Below, in pieces: positions 1 to 6,470 of a DNA stretch of 13,519 nt (positions are counted from its first letter, which is position 1; each line of letters opens with the position of its first letter). The position numbers and the translations under genes were made by a program. Source of the stretch: Caldisericaceae bacterium. GTDB lineage: Bacteria > Calditrichota > Calditrichia > Calditrichales > Calditrichaceae. The DNA is taken from contig JAGHBR010000436.1 in the NCBI GenBank assembly GCA_021160885.1, positions 1 to 13,519 on the forward strand, given 5' to 3'. Under the pieces are notes generated by a model. The model made no database searches, was not told where the DNA came from, and worked only from the letters and a program-made list of their open reading frames with translations.

Positions 1-146
1 CGCTGCTACTTGGGGAATTGCCCTGGTCTGAAATATTAAATCTTGTAAAATTAAAACCAGATTTACTAAAGTGTTTGATGTTTGAGTACGAAAATTGGAA
101 TATGGTGCAGGATTCGATCCAAAATTTAAAAAATCTGAAACTGTAA
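1..146 (+). CDS. C-terminal fragment, possibly a sugar-phosphate isomerase/epimerase-like TIM barrel protein
   Basis: An open frame enters from the left edge (first full codon at base 3) and ends at TAA 144-146, giving the last 47 residues of a protein. The peptide contains GELPWSEIL, then a short strand-like stretch (KCLMFEYEN), and ends in a helix. This resembles the last barrel strand and helix of xylose-isomerase-like TIM barrels (AP endonuclease family 2), where a G-E-(I/L)-x-W segment precedes a terminal glutamate-bearing strand. That assignment is inference from about 45 residues. The coding status is supported by continuity to the edge and by an ordinary spacer before the next gene. 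Most of the protein lies outside the window. Confidence 0.45.
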   Translation, partial: LLLGELPWSEILNLVKLKPDLLKCLMFEYENWNMVQDSIQNLKNLKL

Positions 147-192
147 TCTGAATTTTTGCGTTAATAAGGAAAAAACGATTGGACAAAGCGAG

Positions 193-516
193 ATGTTAGA
201 CCTGTTAACTATTTTATTAGGCGCTTTTGTGATTTTATTGATCGTTCAGATTGTGGCACTGGTGCGCATTCGGCAGATGATTGTCCGATTACGTAGCATG
301 TTACGAGTAATTGCTCCCATTTTACAACGACATCACGATATTCAGAACGCCAGAAAAGTGAATATGCGAATTTGTCAGTTTTGCAAGTTTCGCCAAACCT
401 ATATTAAAGCCACTTCACACGGTGATGACGATTTTTACTACCTCTGTAAAATCAGAAATAAAGAAGTAGATTTAACCGATACTTGCAAACACTTTCAGCT
501 GGAAACTGATTTTTAA
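193..516 (+). CDS. Small membrane-anchored protein with a four-cysteine C-terminal domain, function unknown
   Basis: A protein of 107 residues that I do not recognise. Residues about 4-24 form one hydrophobic membrane segment followed by an arginine-rich stretch, which suggests that the C-terminal part faces the cytoplasm. The soluble part carries Cys61-x2-Cys64, Cys85 and Cys98, a spacing compatible with a small zinc- or iron-binding site. The start is uncertain. The ATG at 193 lacks a good ribosome binding site close by; the best one (AAGGA, 166-170) lies 22 bases upstream of the ATG but 7 bases upstream of an in-frame ATT at 178, so a five-residue longer form from a rare ATT start is possible. 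The gene stands alone: 46 bases follow the previous gene and 131 bases precede the next, with a weak hairpin in the latter. Confidence 0.7.
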   Translation: MLDLLTILLGAFVILLIVQIVALVRIRQMIVRLRSMLRVIAPILQRHHDIQNARKVNMRICQFCKFRQTYIKATSHGDDDFYYLCKIRNKEVDLTDTCKHFQLETDF

Positions 517-557
517 GTTGTAAAAACAGAACTGTCTCTGCACATGATTTTTACACC

Positions 558-577
558 AGCCTGTTTATTAGGCTTTC
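558..577 (+). terminator. Weak terminator-like hairpin
   Basis: A 5-base-pair stem (AGCCT 558-562 with AGGCT 570-574) with a 7-base loop is followed by only a few T and then C residues. It sits just after the four-cysteine membrane protein gene. The stem is short and the T-run poor, so its activity as an intrinsic terminator is doubtful. Confidence 0.25.
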
Positions 578-647
578 CCCAAATTACATTGCATCATATC
601 TTAAATATCTTTATTTTCCTGCTTCAATATAAGAATAACAGGGCAGA

Positions 648-1547
648 ATGAAGAAAACTGAACCTTTAAATTTACTCGATCCGCATTTTCTCTCCAAAAT
701 CGGCAATCTTGAATTGATCAGCCGGGCCGTGGTGGAAGGTTTCATTACCGGTTTGCACAAAAGTCCTTTTCACGGCTTCAGCGTCGAGTTTTCGCAGCAC
801 AGGCCTTACATGACCGGTGACAGCCTGCGTTTTGTGGATTGGAAAGTTTATGCCCGTACCGATCGCTTTTACATTAAGCAATTTGAAGAAGAAACCAATC
901 TTCGCAGCTATTTGCTGCTGGACACTTCAAAATCTATGGACTTTACTAGCCATAAGATCACTAAATGGCAGTATGCCTCTTATCTGGCGGCTGGTCTGAG
1001 CTATCTGTTGTTACAGCAACGTGACGCCACAGGTTTAGTATTGTTTGACGAGGCTGTTAAACTGCACATGCGTCCGCGCTCTATTAGATCGTATTTAAAA
1101 CAGATCATCAATCAAATAGAAAATGCGCAATTGGGCAACGACACACAAATTGCCGTGGCTTTGCATCAAATCGCCAAGCAATTTCGGCGCAGAGGTCTGG
1201 TCATTTTAATTTCTGACCTTTTGGATGATCCTCACAGTGTTTTAAAAGGGCTTAAGCATTTTCGTCATGATCAGCACGAAGTGATTGTGTTTCAGATTTT
1301 AGATCGCCAGGAAGTAGAATTTAATTTTAAGGGAAATGTACTATTTAAAGATCTGGAAAATGAAGAAAAAATTAAAACCCAGCCCTATTTAATAAAAGAA
1401 CAGTATCGCAATCGGATGCAACAGTTTTTGAAAGTGTACCAGTTGGAAACAAGTAAAAACAATATTGAATATCAATTACTTTTTACAGATGAGCCTTTAA
1501 CAGTGGCTTTAACAAAATTTTTAAGCAAAAGGAAGAGGTTGTTTTAA
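648..1547 (+). CDS. DUF58 domain protein with a VWA-like fold
   Basis: A 299-residue protein of the DUF58 family. The family core is clear at residues about 43-82: GFSVEFSQHRPY, then GDSLRFVDWKVYART and the KQFEEET stretch. A von Willebrand A-like region follows, with DTSKSM at 92-97 matching the metal-binding DxSxS motif and SDLLDDP at 189-195 as a later acidic strand end. There is no signal peptide or membrane segment, so the protein is expected in the cytoplasm. DUF58 genes usually sit beside a MoxR-type AAA ATPase gene; no such gene is in the window, and here the partner downstream is selD. The stop TAA is immediately followed by the ATG of selD, so the two are almost certainly co-transcribed and may be translationally coupled. 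The start ATG has a short AGGG ribosome binding site at 640-643. The biochemical role is not known from the sequence. Confidence 0.9.
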   Translation: MKKTEPLNLLDPHFLSKIGNLELISRAVVEGFITGLHKSPFHGFSVEFSQHRPYMTGDSLRFVDWKVYARTDRFYIKQFEEETNLRSYLLLDTSKSMDFTSHKITKWQYASYLAAGLSYLLLQQRDATGLVLFDEAVKLHMRPRSIRSYLKQIINQIENAQLGNDTQIAVALHQIAKQFRRRGLVILISDLLDDPHSVLKGLKHFRHDQHEVIVFQILDRQEVEFNFKGNVLFKDLENEEKIKTQPYLIKEQYRNRMQQFLKVYQLETSKNNIEYQLLFTDEPLTVALTKFLSKRKRLF

Positions 1548-2606
1548 ATGGAACAAATCCGCTTAACGCAATTAGTCTCCTGTTCTGGTTGAGCAAGCAA
1601 AATTCATCCAGAGGTTCTGGATAAGATTATGCAACCGTTAAATTTTGTTGGCCATCCCCAACTATTAGTGGGGCACCAAACCGGTGATGATGCCAGTGTG
1701 TACCAGCTAACTCTGGACTTGGCTATTATCAATACGCTGGATTTTTTTACACCGATTGTAGATGATCCTTATCTGTATGGGCAAATTGCCGCGGCCAATT
1801 CCATAAGTGATGTTTTTGCCATGGGCGGCGAACCGTTTGTAGCTTTGAACATTTTGGCCTTCCACCAGGGCAAGGTGAAACCGGATGTGGTTAGCAAAAT
1901 TTTACAAGGTGGAATTGACAAAGCGGCTGAGATTGGGGTAGTAATTGCCGGCGGTCATTCCATTCAGGATTTGGAGATTAAATATGGCCTGGCTGTAACG
2001 GGTACAGTTCATCCTCAAAAGATCTGGCGTAATGATACCGTTAAACTGGATGATGTATTGGTATTAACCAAACCCATTGGCACGGGCGTGGTTTCAACGG
2101 CCATCAAACAGGGAAAGTGTCCCGCTCGTTTCGAGGAAGAAATTGTGGAGAGCATGTTGATCATCAATGCCCAACCGGTGCGTCTGGCCAGAGAATTTGA
2201 TTTAAATGTGCATGCCTGTACCGATGTTACAGGATTTGGGCTGGCCGGGCATTTGATGGAGATGTTAAGTAATGAGCAATATTCGGCCTTGCTGAGCTTA
2301 GAAGACATCCCGCGTTTTAAGGCTTTTGAAGCTTTCTTTGAGGATTATTCTTTATGGCCGGGCGGTTTGCATGGCAATCGAATTTTTGCGCAGGAAAATA
2401 TGCTCTTAAAAAAAGACCCTGGCGATCCAAAATATAGTGCCCTGTTCGATCCACAGACGAACGGCGGCTTGCTGATGGCCATGCCAGAAAAAGATGCAAA
2501 AATCTTGCAAAAAGAATTATCAAAAAGTGGGTATCCATTTGAAGTTAAGGTGATCGGCAAGATCATTGAGAGTTCACAGAAAAAAATTATTCTTCAGGAG
2601 GATTAG
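1548..2606 (+). CDS. selD: Selenide, water dikinase (selenophosphate synthetase), selenocysteine-containing
   Basis: Makes selenophosphate from selenide and ATP, the selenium donor for selenocysteine and selenouridine. The full frame begins at ATG 1548, directly after the DUF58 stop, with a ribosome binding site AAGAGG (1533-1538), and reads through an in-frame TGA at 1590-1592 (codon 15) to give 352 residues. The first 22 codons read MEQIRLTQLV-SCSG-U-ASKIHPEV, which aligns with the E. coli N-terminus (IRLTQ...GCGCKISPKV) and places TGA at catalytic Cys17. The lysine three residues after Sec, matching E. coli Lys20, is kept (Lys18); the second E. coli cysteine (Cys19) is serine here. A cysteine at 12 forms a C-x2-U motif. 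Later family motifs are intact: TGDDA near 45-49, LDFFTPIVDDP near 64-74, NSISDVFAMGG, AGGHSI, TDVTGFGLAGH near 225-235 and DPQTNGGLL near 301-309. Without recoding, a 325-residue frame from ATG 1629 would lack the catalytic residue. The 3' end overlaps the convergent gene by 20 bases. Confidence 0.95.
1590..1632 (+). promoter_or_regulatory. Selenocysteine codon (TGA) and bacterial SECIS-like hairpin in selD
   Basis: TGA at 1590-1592 is followed by a perfect 6-base-pair stem, ATCCAG (1606-1611) with CTGGAT (1617-1622), closing the loop AGGTT. The loop starts 19 bases after the TGA and has a G at its second position followed by GTT, which fits the general rules for bacterial SECIS elements (apical loop about 16-37 bases downstream, a G among the first two loop bases). 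Weaker pairing of GCA 1593-1595 with TGC 1630-1632 could extend the lower stem. The element is read by SelB with tRNA-Sec, so insertion should depend on selenium supply. Confidence 0.85.
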
Positions 2607-2952
2607 AAGTTTCATCGACTTTTTGCAGGAAGATGATGAATTTTTCACGGCTTAACTGTTTTAAAAACAGCGTAAAACGTTCTTTTAAATTGCTTTCATC
2701 AGGAAAAGCTTGCTTTAACTGGTTGAAAATTTGTTCAACCGTGTTTTGACCATCGCAGGCTTGCCAGACCTGGCTGCCAATGGCATCCAGTTTGATTTTA
2801 AAATAACTTTCCCTGCTAAAAGGCTTCATAATTTTTTTAGCCCATTTGGAAATGTATTTCGGCCTCAAAACGATGACGCGTTGTGAATTTTCTTCAATTT
2901 GCCAGTCAAACTGCCGTACAGGTATTAACTGAAAAAAGTCTTTTTCTTCCAT
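2587..2952 (-). CDS. PqqD-like small protein
   Basis: A 121-residue protein whose middle (residues about 50-105) has the PqqD-family pattern: LDAIGSQVW at 55-63, DG at 67-68, TVEQI from 71, then a helix ending in FLKQLSREKFI. PqqD and related domains bind precursor peptides and present them to radical SAM enzymes, but many stand-alone copies have no known partner. No radical SAM gene or candidate precursor peptide is in the window, so a role in peptide modification is not supported here. An N-terminal IPVRQFDW segment and a basic KWAKKIMKPF stretch precede the domain. It lies on the same strand as the OPT transporter, 252 bases downstream of it, but a terminator and a repeat element separate them. 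Its end overlaps the last 20 bases of selD in convergent orientation. No clear ribosome binding site precedes the ATG. Confidence 0.8.
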   Translation of the reverse strand: MEEKDFFQLIPVRQFDWQIEENSQRVIVLRPKYISKWAKKIMKPFSRESYFKIKLDAIGSQVWQACDGQNTVEQIFNQLKQAFPDESNLKERFTLFLKQLSREKFIIFLQKVDETSNPPEE

Positions 2953-3007
2953 ATTAACATTTCATCCGCACTGATTATCATAAATTTTAAGGAAATTCGA
3001 TATTAAA

Positions 3008-3138
3008 AAACCTTTGAAAAAAATCATTAAGAATGTCATCCCCGCGCAGGCTGGAATCTCTAACTTATTGTAAATATTAGATCCCGCATAAAGTGCGGAA
3101 TGACAGGTGTGAAGAATCCCCGATTTTTTCAAAGGTTT
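3008..3138. repeat. Palindromic MITE-like element, copy 1
   Basis: A 131-base intergenic element bounded by inverted repeats: AAACCTTTG plus an A-run and TC at 3008-3025, against GA plus a T-run and CAAAGGTTT at 3122-3138. The interior has two smaller palindromes of the form ATyCC...GGAAT (3038-3057 and 3081-3101). The left half (3011-3065) matches the reverse complement of 8523-8577 at roughly nine of ten positions with one single-base gap. The octamer TATTAAAA occurs on both sides (3001-3008 and 3140-3147), overlapping the left repeat by one base, and could be a target-site duplication, though it is AT-rich. There is no coding capacity, so any movement would need a transposase in trans. Confidence 0.7.
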
Positions 3139-3140
3139 CT

Positions 3141-3180
3141 ATTAAAAGCCTCCCCTTCTTTTGAATGGGAAAGGGAGGCC
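3141..3180 (-). terminator. Intrinsic terminator of the OPT transporter gene
   Basis: Read on the minus strand, GCCTCCCTTT (3179-3170) pairs over 10 positions, one of them a G-T pair, with AAGGGGAGGC (3157-3148). The 12-base loop closes a GC-rich stem followed by TTTTAAT. It lies 25 bases after the transporter stop and should end that transcript before the PqqD-like gene. Confidence 0.85.
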
Positions 3181-3204
3181 AGGCATTCGTACGATAATTG
3201 CCGC

Positions 3205-5202
3205 TTATTTTTTAGCTGCCTTCAACGGCACATTGACCAGTAAGTAAATAAGCCCAATAAAAACTAACAAGCCAACAATTACGCTGGGATTTTCCACGCC
3301 AAGTCCATGAATCGCAAAATATTTTAAAGAACTTACAGGTTGGCCATTAAAAATGCGTTCAACTCCTGACAGGCGTTCGCCCAGCACGACAAAAGCGAGT
3401 ATTACGGCCATTAAGGCCTCACCGGCAATCAGCCCTGACGAAATCAGAACCCCCTTGTTTTCAGCTTTTACACGTTCCTCTTCAGAAGCATTGCGTTTTT
3501 TCAATATCGTGTCCAAAATCCAGCGAATAACACCGCCCACAAATATGGCGGCCGTAGAGTGAAACGGCAGGTACATGCCCACGGCGATTAACATCGGTGA
3601 GGGAGAGCTGATCATGATCAGCCCGAGAGCAAAAAACATACCGGCCAAAACCAGCGGCCAGGACATTTCGCCACCAACGATGCCTTTGGCCATTAAAGCC
3701 ATTAAACCGGCTTGCGGGGCAGGCAACTCAGCGCTACCAATGTGGTAAACCTGATCCATGGCAATCATGGGGAAGACCAGTACTAGAGCGGCAACAATTA
3801 CGCCAATGATTTCAGCCAGCTCCATTTTCCAGGGCGTTCCACCCAAAATGTGCCCCACCTTTAAATCCTGTGTCATGTCGCCGGCAATGCCTGCTGATGT
3901 ACAAATAACACCGGCAACCCCAAGTACGGCTAAAACGCCATGTGTTCCTTTAACTCCAAGCGCGACCAATAAAACGGCGGCAATTAATAAGGAGCTTAAC
4001 GTAAGACCGCTAATTGGGTTGTTGGAACTTCCTACCAATCCTACAAGGTAACCGGCGACTGCTGCGAATAAAAAGCCCAGCACAATCAAAATAACGGTTA
4101 AAATGAAAGCGCTAAAATAGGAATGAGCAAAGTACTCGTACAAAATGAACATGGGAATGGCTAAGCCAATGATGGCAATAACTACTTTTTTGAAATCGAG
4201 ATCAATTTCCAGACGAGAGACTTCGCCTTTGTGTTCTTTTTTAGCCTGTAAATCACGAATGGCTTTTGAAATACCGGCAATTAAGGAGTCCTTCAGGTTG
4301 TAAAGTGTGTAAAAAGCCGCCACGATCATGGTGCCTACGGCAAAGGGCCGGATTTGTTTTAACCAGACCTCAGTAGCCACATCAAGCCAGGAGTGACCAT
4401 TGGCCACGTGAGCCGCTAATGAAGGGTTAGCGAAAATGCCCAATGGCACCAACACAATCCAGCCCATAACCGCTCCGGCAAATAAAACAGCCGCCACACG
4501 CAGACCAACAATAAAACCAACACCGGTTAAAGCCGGAGAAGCAGCCGGTGTTTCGAATAGAAAACCGCCGCCATAGGTGACCTTTTGGCCTAACATTTCG
4601 ATTTTGGATTGACTGAATTGAAAAAAGTCGTGCGCGTAATCTTTAATTAGCTGAATGCCATTGGAGTTTTTGAACAATTCCCAGATGGCAGCAAGGCCCA
4701 TGCTGGCAAAAACGGCACCGGCGCCGGTTTGTCCCCCCTGCCCGGCTTTTACGATTTCGGCAGCCGCTACGCTTTCCGGAAATGGCAAATCGGCTTCTTC
4801 TACCATACTACGACGCAGAATGGTTACAAACAGCACTCCGAGTGTACCACCAATCAGCATGATTAATGTACTTTCAATGTAATGCAGATGATCCCAAACC
4901 CCGCTAATGACAAAAGCAGGAATGGTAAAAATGGCGCCAGCCACCAGGGCTTCGCCAACAGAGGCGGTTGTACGGGCGATGTTTTCTTCCAGAATATTGC
5001 CCTTCATAACACGTAAAGCTGCCATGGCCACTACAGCCGCCGGAAAGGTGGCTGCAACCGTTAATCCTGCTTTCATCCCCAGGTAGGCGTTTGCAGCGCC
5101 CAATACAATCGCCATGCCTACACCAAGAATAATGGCTTTAAAGGTTAGCTCGCTTAATTGAGAATCGGCGGGAACATAAGGTTTGAACTTTTGCTTTTCC
5201 AT
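3205..5202 (-). CDS. OPT-family oligopeptide transporter
   Basis: An inner-membrane transporter of 665 residues, typical for the bacterial OPT family, which carries peptides or metal-chelate-like compounds by secondary transport; the substrate cannot be read from sequence. Most of the chain is hydrophobic, with over a dozen likely membrane segments. Family features include the first segment AIVLGAANAYLGMKAGLTVAA near 32-52, ESVAAAEIVKAGQ near 143-155, NPISGLTL at 395-402 and GDMTQDLKVGHILGGTPW at 441-458. The frame is open to an ATG at 5277, which would add 25 residues. I chose the ATG at 5202 because it has a strong ribosome binding site (TTGGAG, 5 bases upstream) and gives the family's usual start (KPYVPADSQLSELT). 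The gene is divergent from the MerR-type regulator, with a 30-base inverted repeat between them, and ends in its own terminator. Confidence 0.93.
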   Translation of the reverse strand: MEKQKFKPYVPADSQLSELTFKAIILGVGMAIVLGAANAYLGMKAGLTVAATFPAAVVAMAALRVMKGNILEENIARTTASVGEALVAGAIFTIPAFVISGVWDHLHYIESTLIMLIGGTLGVLFVTILRRSMVEEADLPFPESVAAAEIVKAGQGGQTGAGAVFASMGLAAIWELFKNSNGIQLIKDYAHDFFQFSQSKIEMLGQKVTYGGGFLFETPAASPALTGVGFIVGLRVAAVLFAGAVMGWIVLVPLGIFANPSLAAHVANGHSWLDVATEVWLKQIRPFAVGTMIVAAFYTLYNLKDSLIAGISKAIRDLQAKKEHKGEVSRLEIDLDFKKVVIAIIGLAIPMFILYEYFAHSYFSAFILTVILIVLGFLFAAVAGYLVGLVGSSNNPISGLTLSSLLIAAVLLVALGVKGTHGVLAVLGVAGVICTSAGIAGDMTQDLKVGHILGGTPWKMELAEIIGVIVAALVLVFPMIAMDQVYHIGSAELPAPQAGLMALMAKGIVGGEMSWPLVLAGMFFALGLIMISSPSPMLIAVGMYLPFHSTAAIFVGGVIRWILDTILKKRNASEEERVKAENKGVLISSGLIAGEALMAVILAFVVLGERLSGVERIFNGQPVSSLKYFAIHGLGVENPSVIVGLLVFIGLIYLLVNVPLKAAKK

Positions 5203-5207
5203 AAGAA

Positions 5208-5213
5208 CTCCAA
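5208..5213 (-). promoter_or_regulatory. Ribosome binding site deciding the OPT transporter start
   Basis: TTGGAG on the minus strand lies 5 bases before the ATG at 5202. No comparable site precedes the upstream in-frame ATG at 5277, so the shorter protein is preferred. Confidence 0.8.
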
Positions 5214-5290
5214 GTTTTTTAAACCCTAAAATGCCAAAAGTAAAGTGCAAAATAAATTTTTCTAAAACATGAGTCAAGAAGATTTTCTGT

Positions 5291-5320
5291 TACCATTTTT
5301 CGAAAATCCCGAAAATGGTA
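5291..5320. promoter_or_regulatory. Inverted repeat between divergent genes, possible operator
   Basis: TACCATTTT(T)CG at 5291-5302 pairs with CGAAAATGGTA at 5310-5320: an 11-base-pair inverted repeat with one bulged T around AAAATCC. It lies in the 248 bases between the OPT transporter and the MerR-type regulator starts. It lacks the T-run of a terminator for either gene. A binding site for the neighbouring MerR-type protein, or another regulator, is a reasonable but untested reading. Confidence 0.4.
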
Positions 5321-5390
5321 CTGAAAAGTTTAATATTGTAACCTGAGAGGTAGCTTTCCAATCAATTAATTAAAACCTATTCACAAAAAA

Positions 5391-5418
5391 TTGATTTTTA
5401 TAGAATAAGATGTAATAT
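5391..5418 (+). promoter_or_regulatory. Candidate promoter of the MerR-type regulator gene
   Basis: TTGATT (5391-5396), a 16-base spacer and TAATAT (5413-5418) resemble a vegetative promoter, 33 bases before the ATG at 5451. The region is AT-rich, so chance matches are likely. Confidence 0.4.
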
Positions 5419-5450
5419 TTGAATAGCTATGATTTTACATTGAGAAGAAT

Positions 5451-5873
5451 ATGAGTGAAAAGAAACCTAACTACACCATTGGACAGGTTGCCGATTATTT
5501 TGATTTGCCCCAATCTGTACTGCGTTACTGGGAAACAGTCTTTGATGTTTTAAATCCAGAAAAATCCGCAGGAGGCATTCGACAATATAGTGACCGTGAT
5601 TTAAAAATCATTTCAGAAATCAAACATTTATTGTATCAACGAGGATTTACAATTAAAGGCGCGAACAATTTATTAAATCAAAAATACCATATTCAAAAAT
5701 CAGATTTGCCGGTAAAAACAAAAATCAGAAAAAAAAGTGAACCATTAACAGAAAAAGAAGTTAAGACTTCCAATGTTGAGAAGAATCGCCAGGTATTGAA
5801 AAAAGTCATTAGAGAATTAAAACAAATTGTTAAAGAACTTGAAAAAAATGACGTTAAGCAAAACCTGATGTAG
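5451..5873 (+). CDS. MerR-family transcriptional regulator
   Basis: A 140-residue DNA-binding protein. Residues about 8-75 form a MerR winged helix: YTIGQVADYFDLPQSVLRYWE (helix-turn-helix), then GGIRQYSDRDLKII and the second-helix pattern HLLYQRGFTIKGANNLL. The C-terminal half is lysine-rich and ends in a helix (KKVIRELKQIVKELEKN) likely to form a dimer coiled coil. No conserved cysteines are present, so metal sensing as in classical MerR is unlikely. Such short proteins with the R-Y-W-E signature are common outside the metal and drug sensors, often without a known signal. The start has a GAGAAG site 6 bases upstream. It faces away from the OPT transporter and lies 79 bases before dodecin, which has its own promoter-like sequence. 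Confidence 0.88.
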   Translation: MSEKKPNYTIGQVADYFDLPQSVLRYWETVFDVLNPEKSAGGIRQYSDRDLKIISEIKHLLYQRGFTIKGANNLLNQKYHIQKSDLPVKTKIRKKSEPLTEKEVKTSNVEKNRQVLKKVIRELKQIVKELEKNDVKQNLM

Positions 5874-5896
5874 AGAAGAAAAGAGGAATAAAATCA

Positions 5897-5925
5897 TTGT
5901 TTTAAATTTAAACATTTATTATATT
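5897..5925 (+). promoter_or_regulatory. Candidate promoter of the dodecin-ferredoxin unit
   Basis: TTGTTT (5897-5902), a 17-base spacer and TATATT (5920-5925) lie 28 bases before the dodecin ATG. Together with the terminator at 6471-6498 they would define a two-gene transcript. The assignment rests on consensus matching only. Confidence 0.4.
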
Positions 5926-5952
5926 GGGGCGAATTAATTTTAGGAGGCTAGA

Positions 5953-6159
5953 ATGAGCACTGTTTACAAGATGATCGAGATTGTTGGAACATCGAATGAG
6001 AGTTATGAAAAGGCTATTGAAAATGCCATTAAAAAAGCATCGGAATCACTAAAAGCCATAAGCTGGTTCGAAGTAGTTCAACAGCGTGGTTCGGTAAAAG
6101 ATGGTAAAGTTGAAGAATTTCAAGTAATATTAAAGGTTGGATTTAAATTAATAGATTAA
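5953..6159 (+). CDS. Dodecin, flavin-binding protein
   Basis: A 68-residue protein, the usual dodecin size. Dodecins assemble into hollow 12-mers that bind flavins (FMN, riboflavin or breakdown products) and are thought to buffer free flavin. The fold is visible as strand YKMIEIVGTS, helix SYEKAIENAIKKASESL, strand SWFEVVQQRG and strand EEFQVILKVGFKL. The tryptophan that stacks on the flavin is Trp38 and the flavin-contacting glutamine is Gln57. The ATG has a very strong ribosome binding site (TAGGAGG, 6 bases upstream), suggesting high expression. A ferredoxin gene follows after 36 bases, probably in the same transcript, which gives a compact redox-cofactor pair. Confidence 0.95.
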   Translation: MSTVYKMIEIVGTSNESYEKAIENAIKKASESLKAISWFEVVQQRGSVKDGKVEEFQVILKVGFKLID

Positions 6160-6195
6160 AGTTCGCAGAAGCTAACTAAATAAAAAGGAGTGACC

Positions 6196-6444
6196 ATGGC
6201 ACTTTACATCACAGAAGATTGTATTGCATGCGATGCATGCTTACCTGAATGCCCAAATGAGGCGATTAGTGAAGGTGATCCAATTTACACAATTGATCCG
6301 GATCTTTGCACCGAATGTGTTGGTTTCTATGATGAGCCGCAGTGTGCTGCTGTTTGTCCCACGGACGCTTGCCAGCCAGATCCGAATCATCAGGAAACCC
6401 AAGAAGAATTACTGGAAAAGAAAAAACGCATTCACGGCGAATAA
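6196..6444 (+). CDS. YfhL-type 2[4Fe-4S] ferredoxin
   Basis: A small cytoplasmic electron carrier of 82 residues with two cubane cluster motifs. Cluster one is Cys9-x2-Cys12-x2-Cys15-x3-Cys19-Pro. Cluster two is Cys38-x2-Cys41-x8-Cys50-x3-Cys54-Pro; the eight-residue insertion between its second and third cysteines is the mark of the Allochromatium / YfhL type, which has low-potential clusters. Cys59 is an extra cysteine. The tail is acidic and then basic. The frame extends two codons upstream to a GTG at 6190, but that GTG lies inside the AAGGAG ribosome binding site (6185-6190), so the ATG at 6196 is the true start. It lies 36 bases after dodecin and is followed by a strong terminator. Confidence 0.95.
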   Translation: MALYITEDCIACDACLPECPNEAISEGDPIYTIDPDLCTECVGFYDEPQCAAVCPTDACQPDPNHQETQEELLEKKKRIHGE

Positions 6445-6470
6445 GGATCATCAAAATAGAATCTGTTTAG

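Noticed and set aside
1548..1628. selD broken by a nonsense mutation, or starting at ATG 1629
   Set aside because: The residues before and after the TGA align with SelD N-termini, the TGA lies exactly at the Cys/Sec site, a SECIS-like hairpin follows, and the rest of the gene is intact. A start at 1629 would lack the catalytic residue.
2015..2566. Several minus-strand frames inside selD
   Set aside because: They are antisense shadows of a well-supported gene and have no recognisable domains or ribosome binding sites.
5203..5277. A 25-residue N-terminal extension of the OPT transporter
   Set aside because: The ATG at 5202 has a strong ribosome binding site and matches the usual family start; the extension has no such site and no recognisable feature.
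5341..5360. CTGAGA word suggesting a TPP riboswitch
   Set aside because: Only this short word is present; the other conserved parts of the thi-box are missing, and neither neighbour is a thiamine gene.
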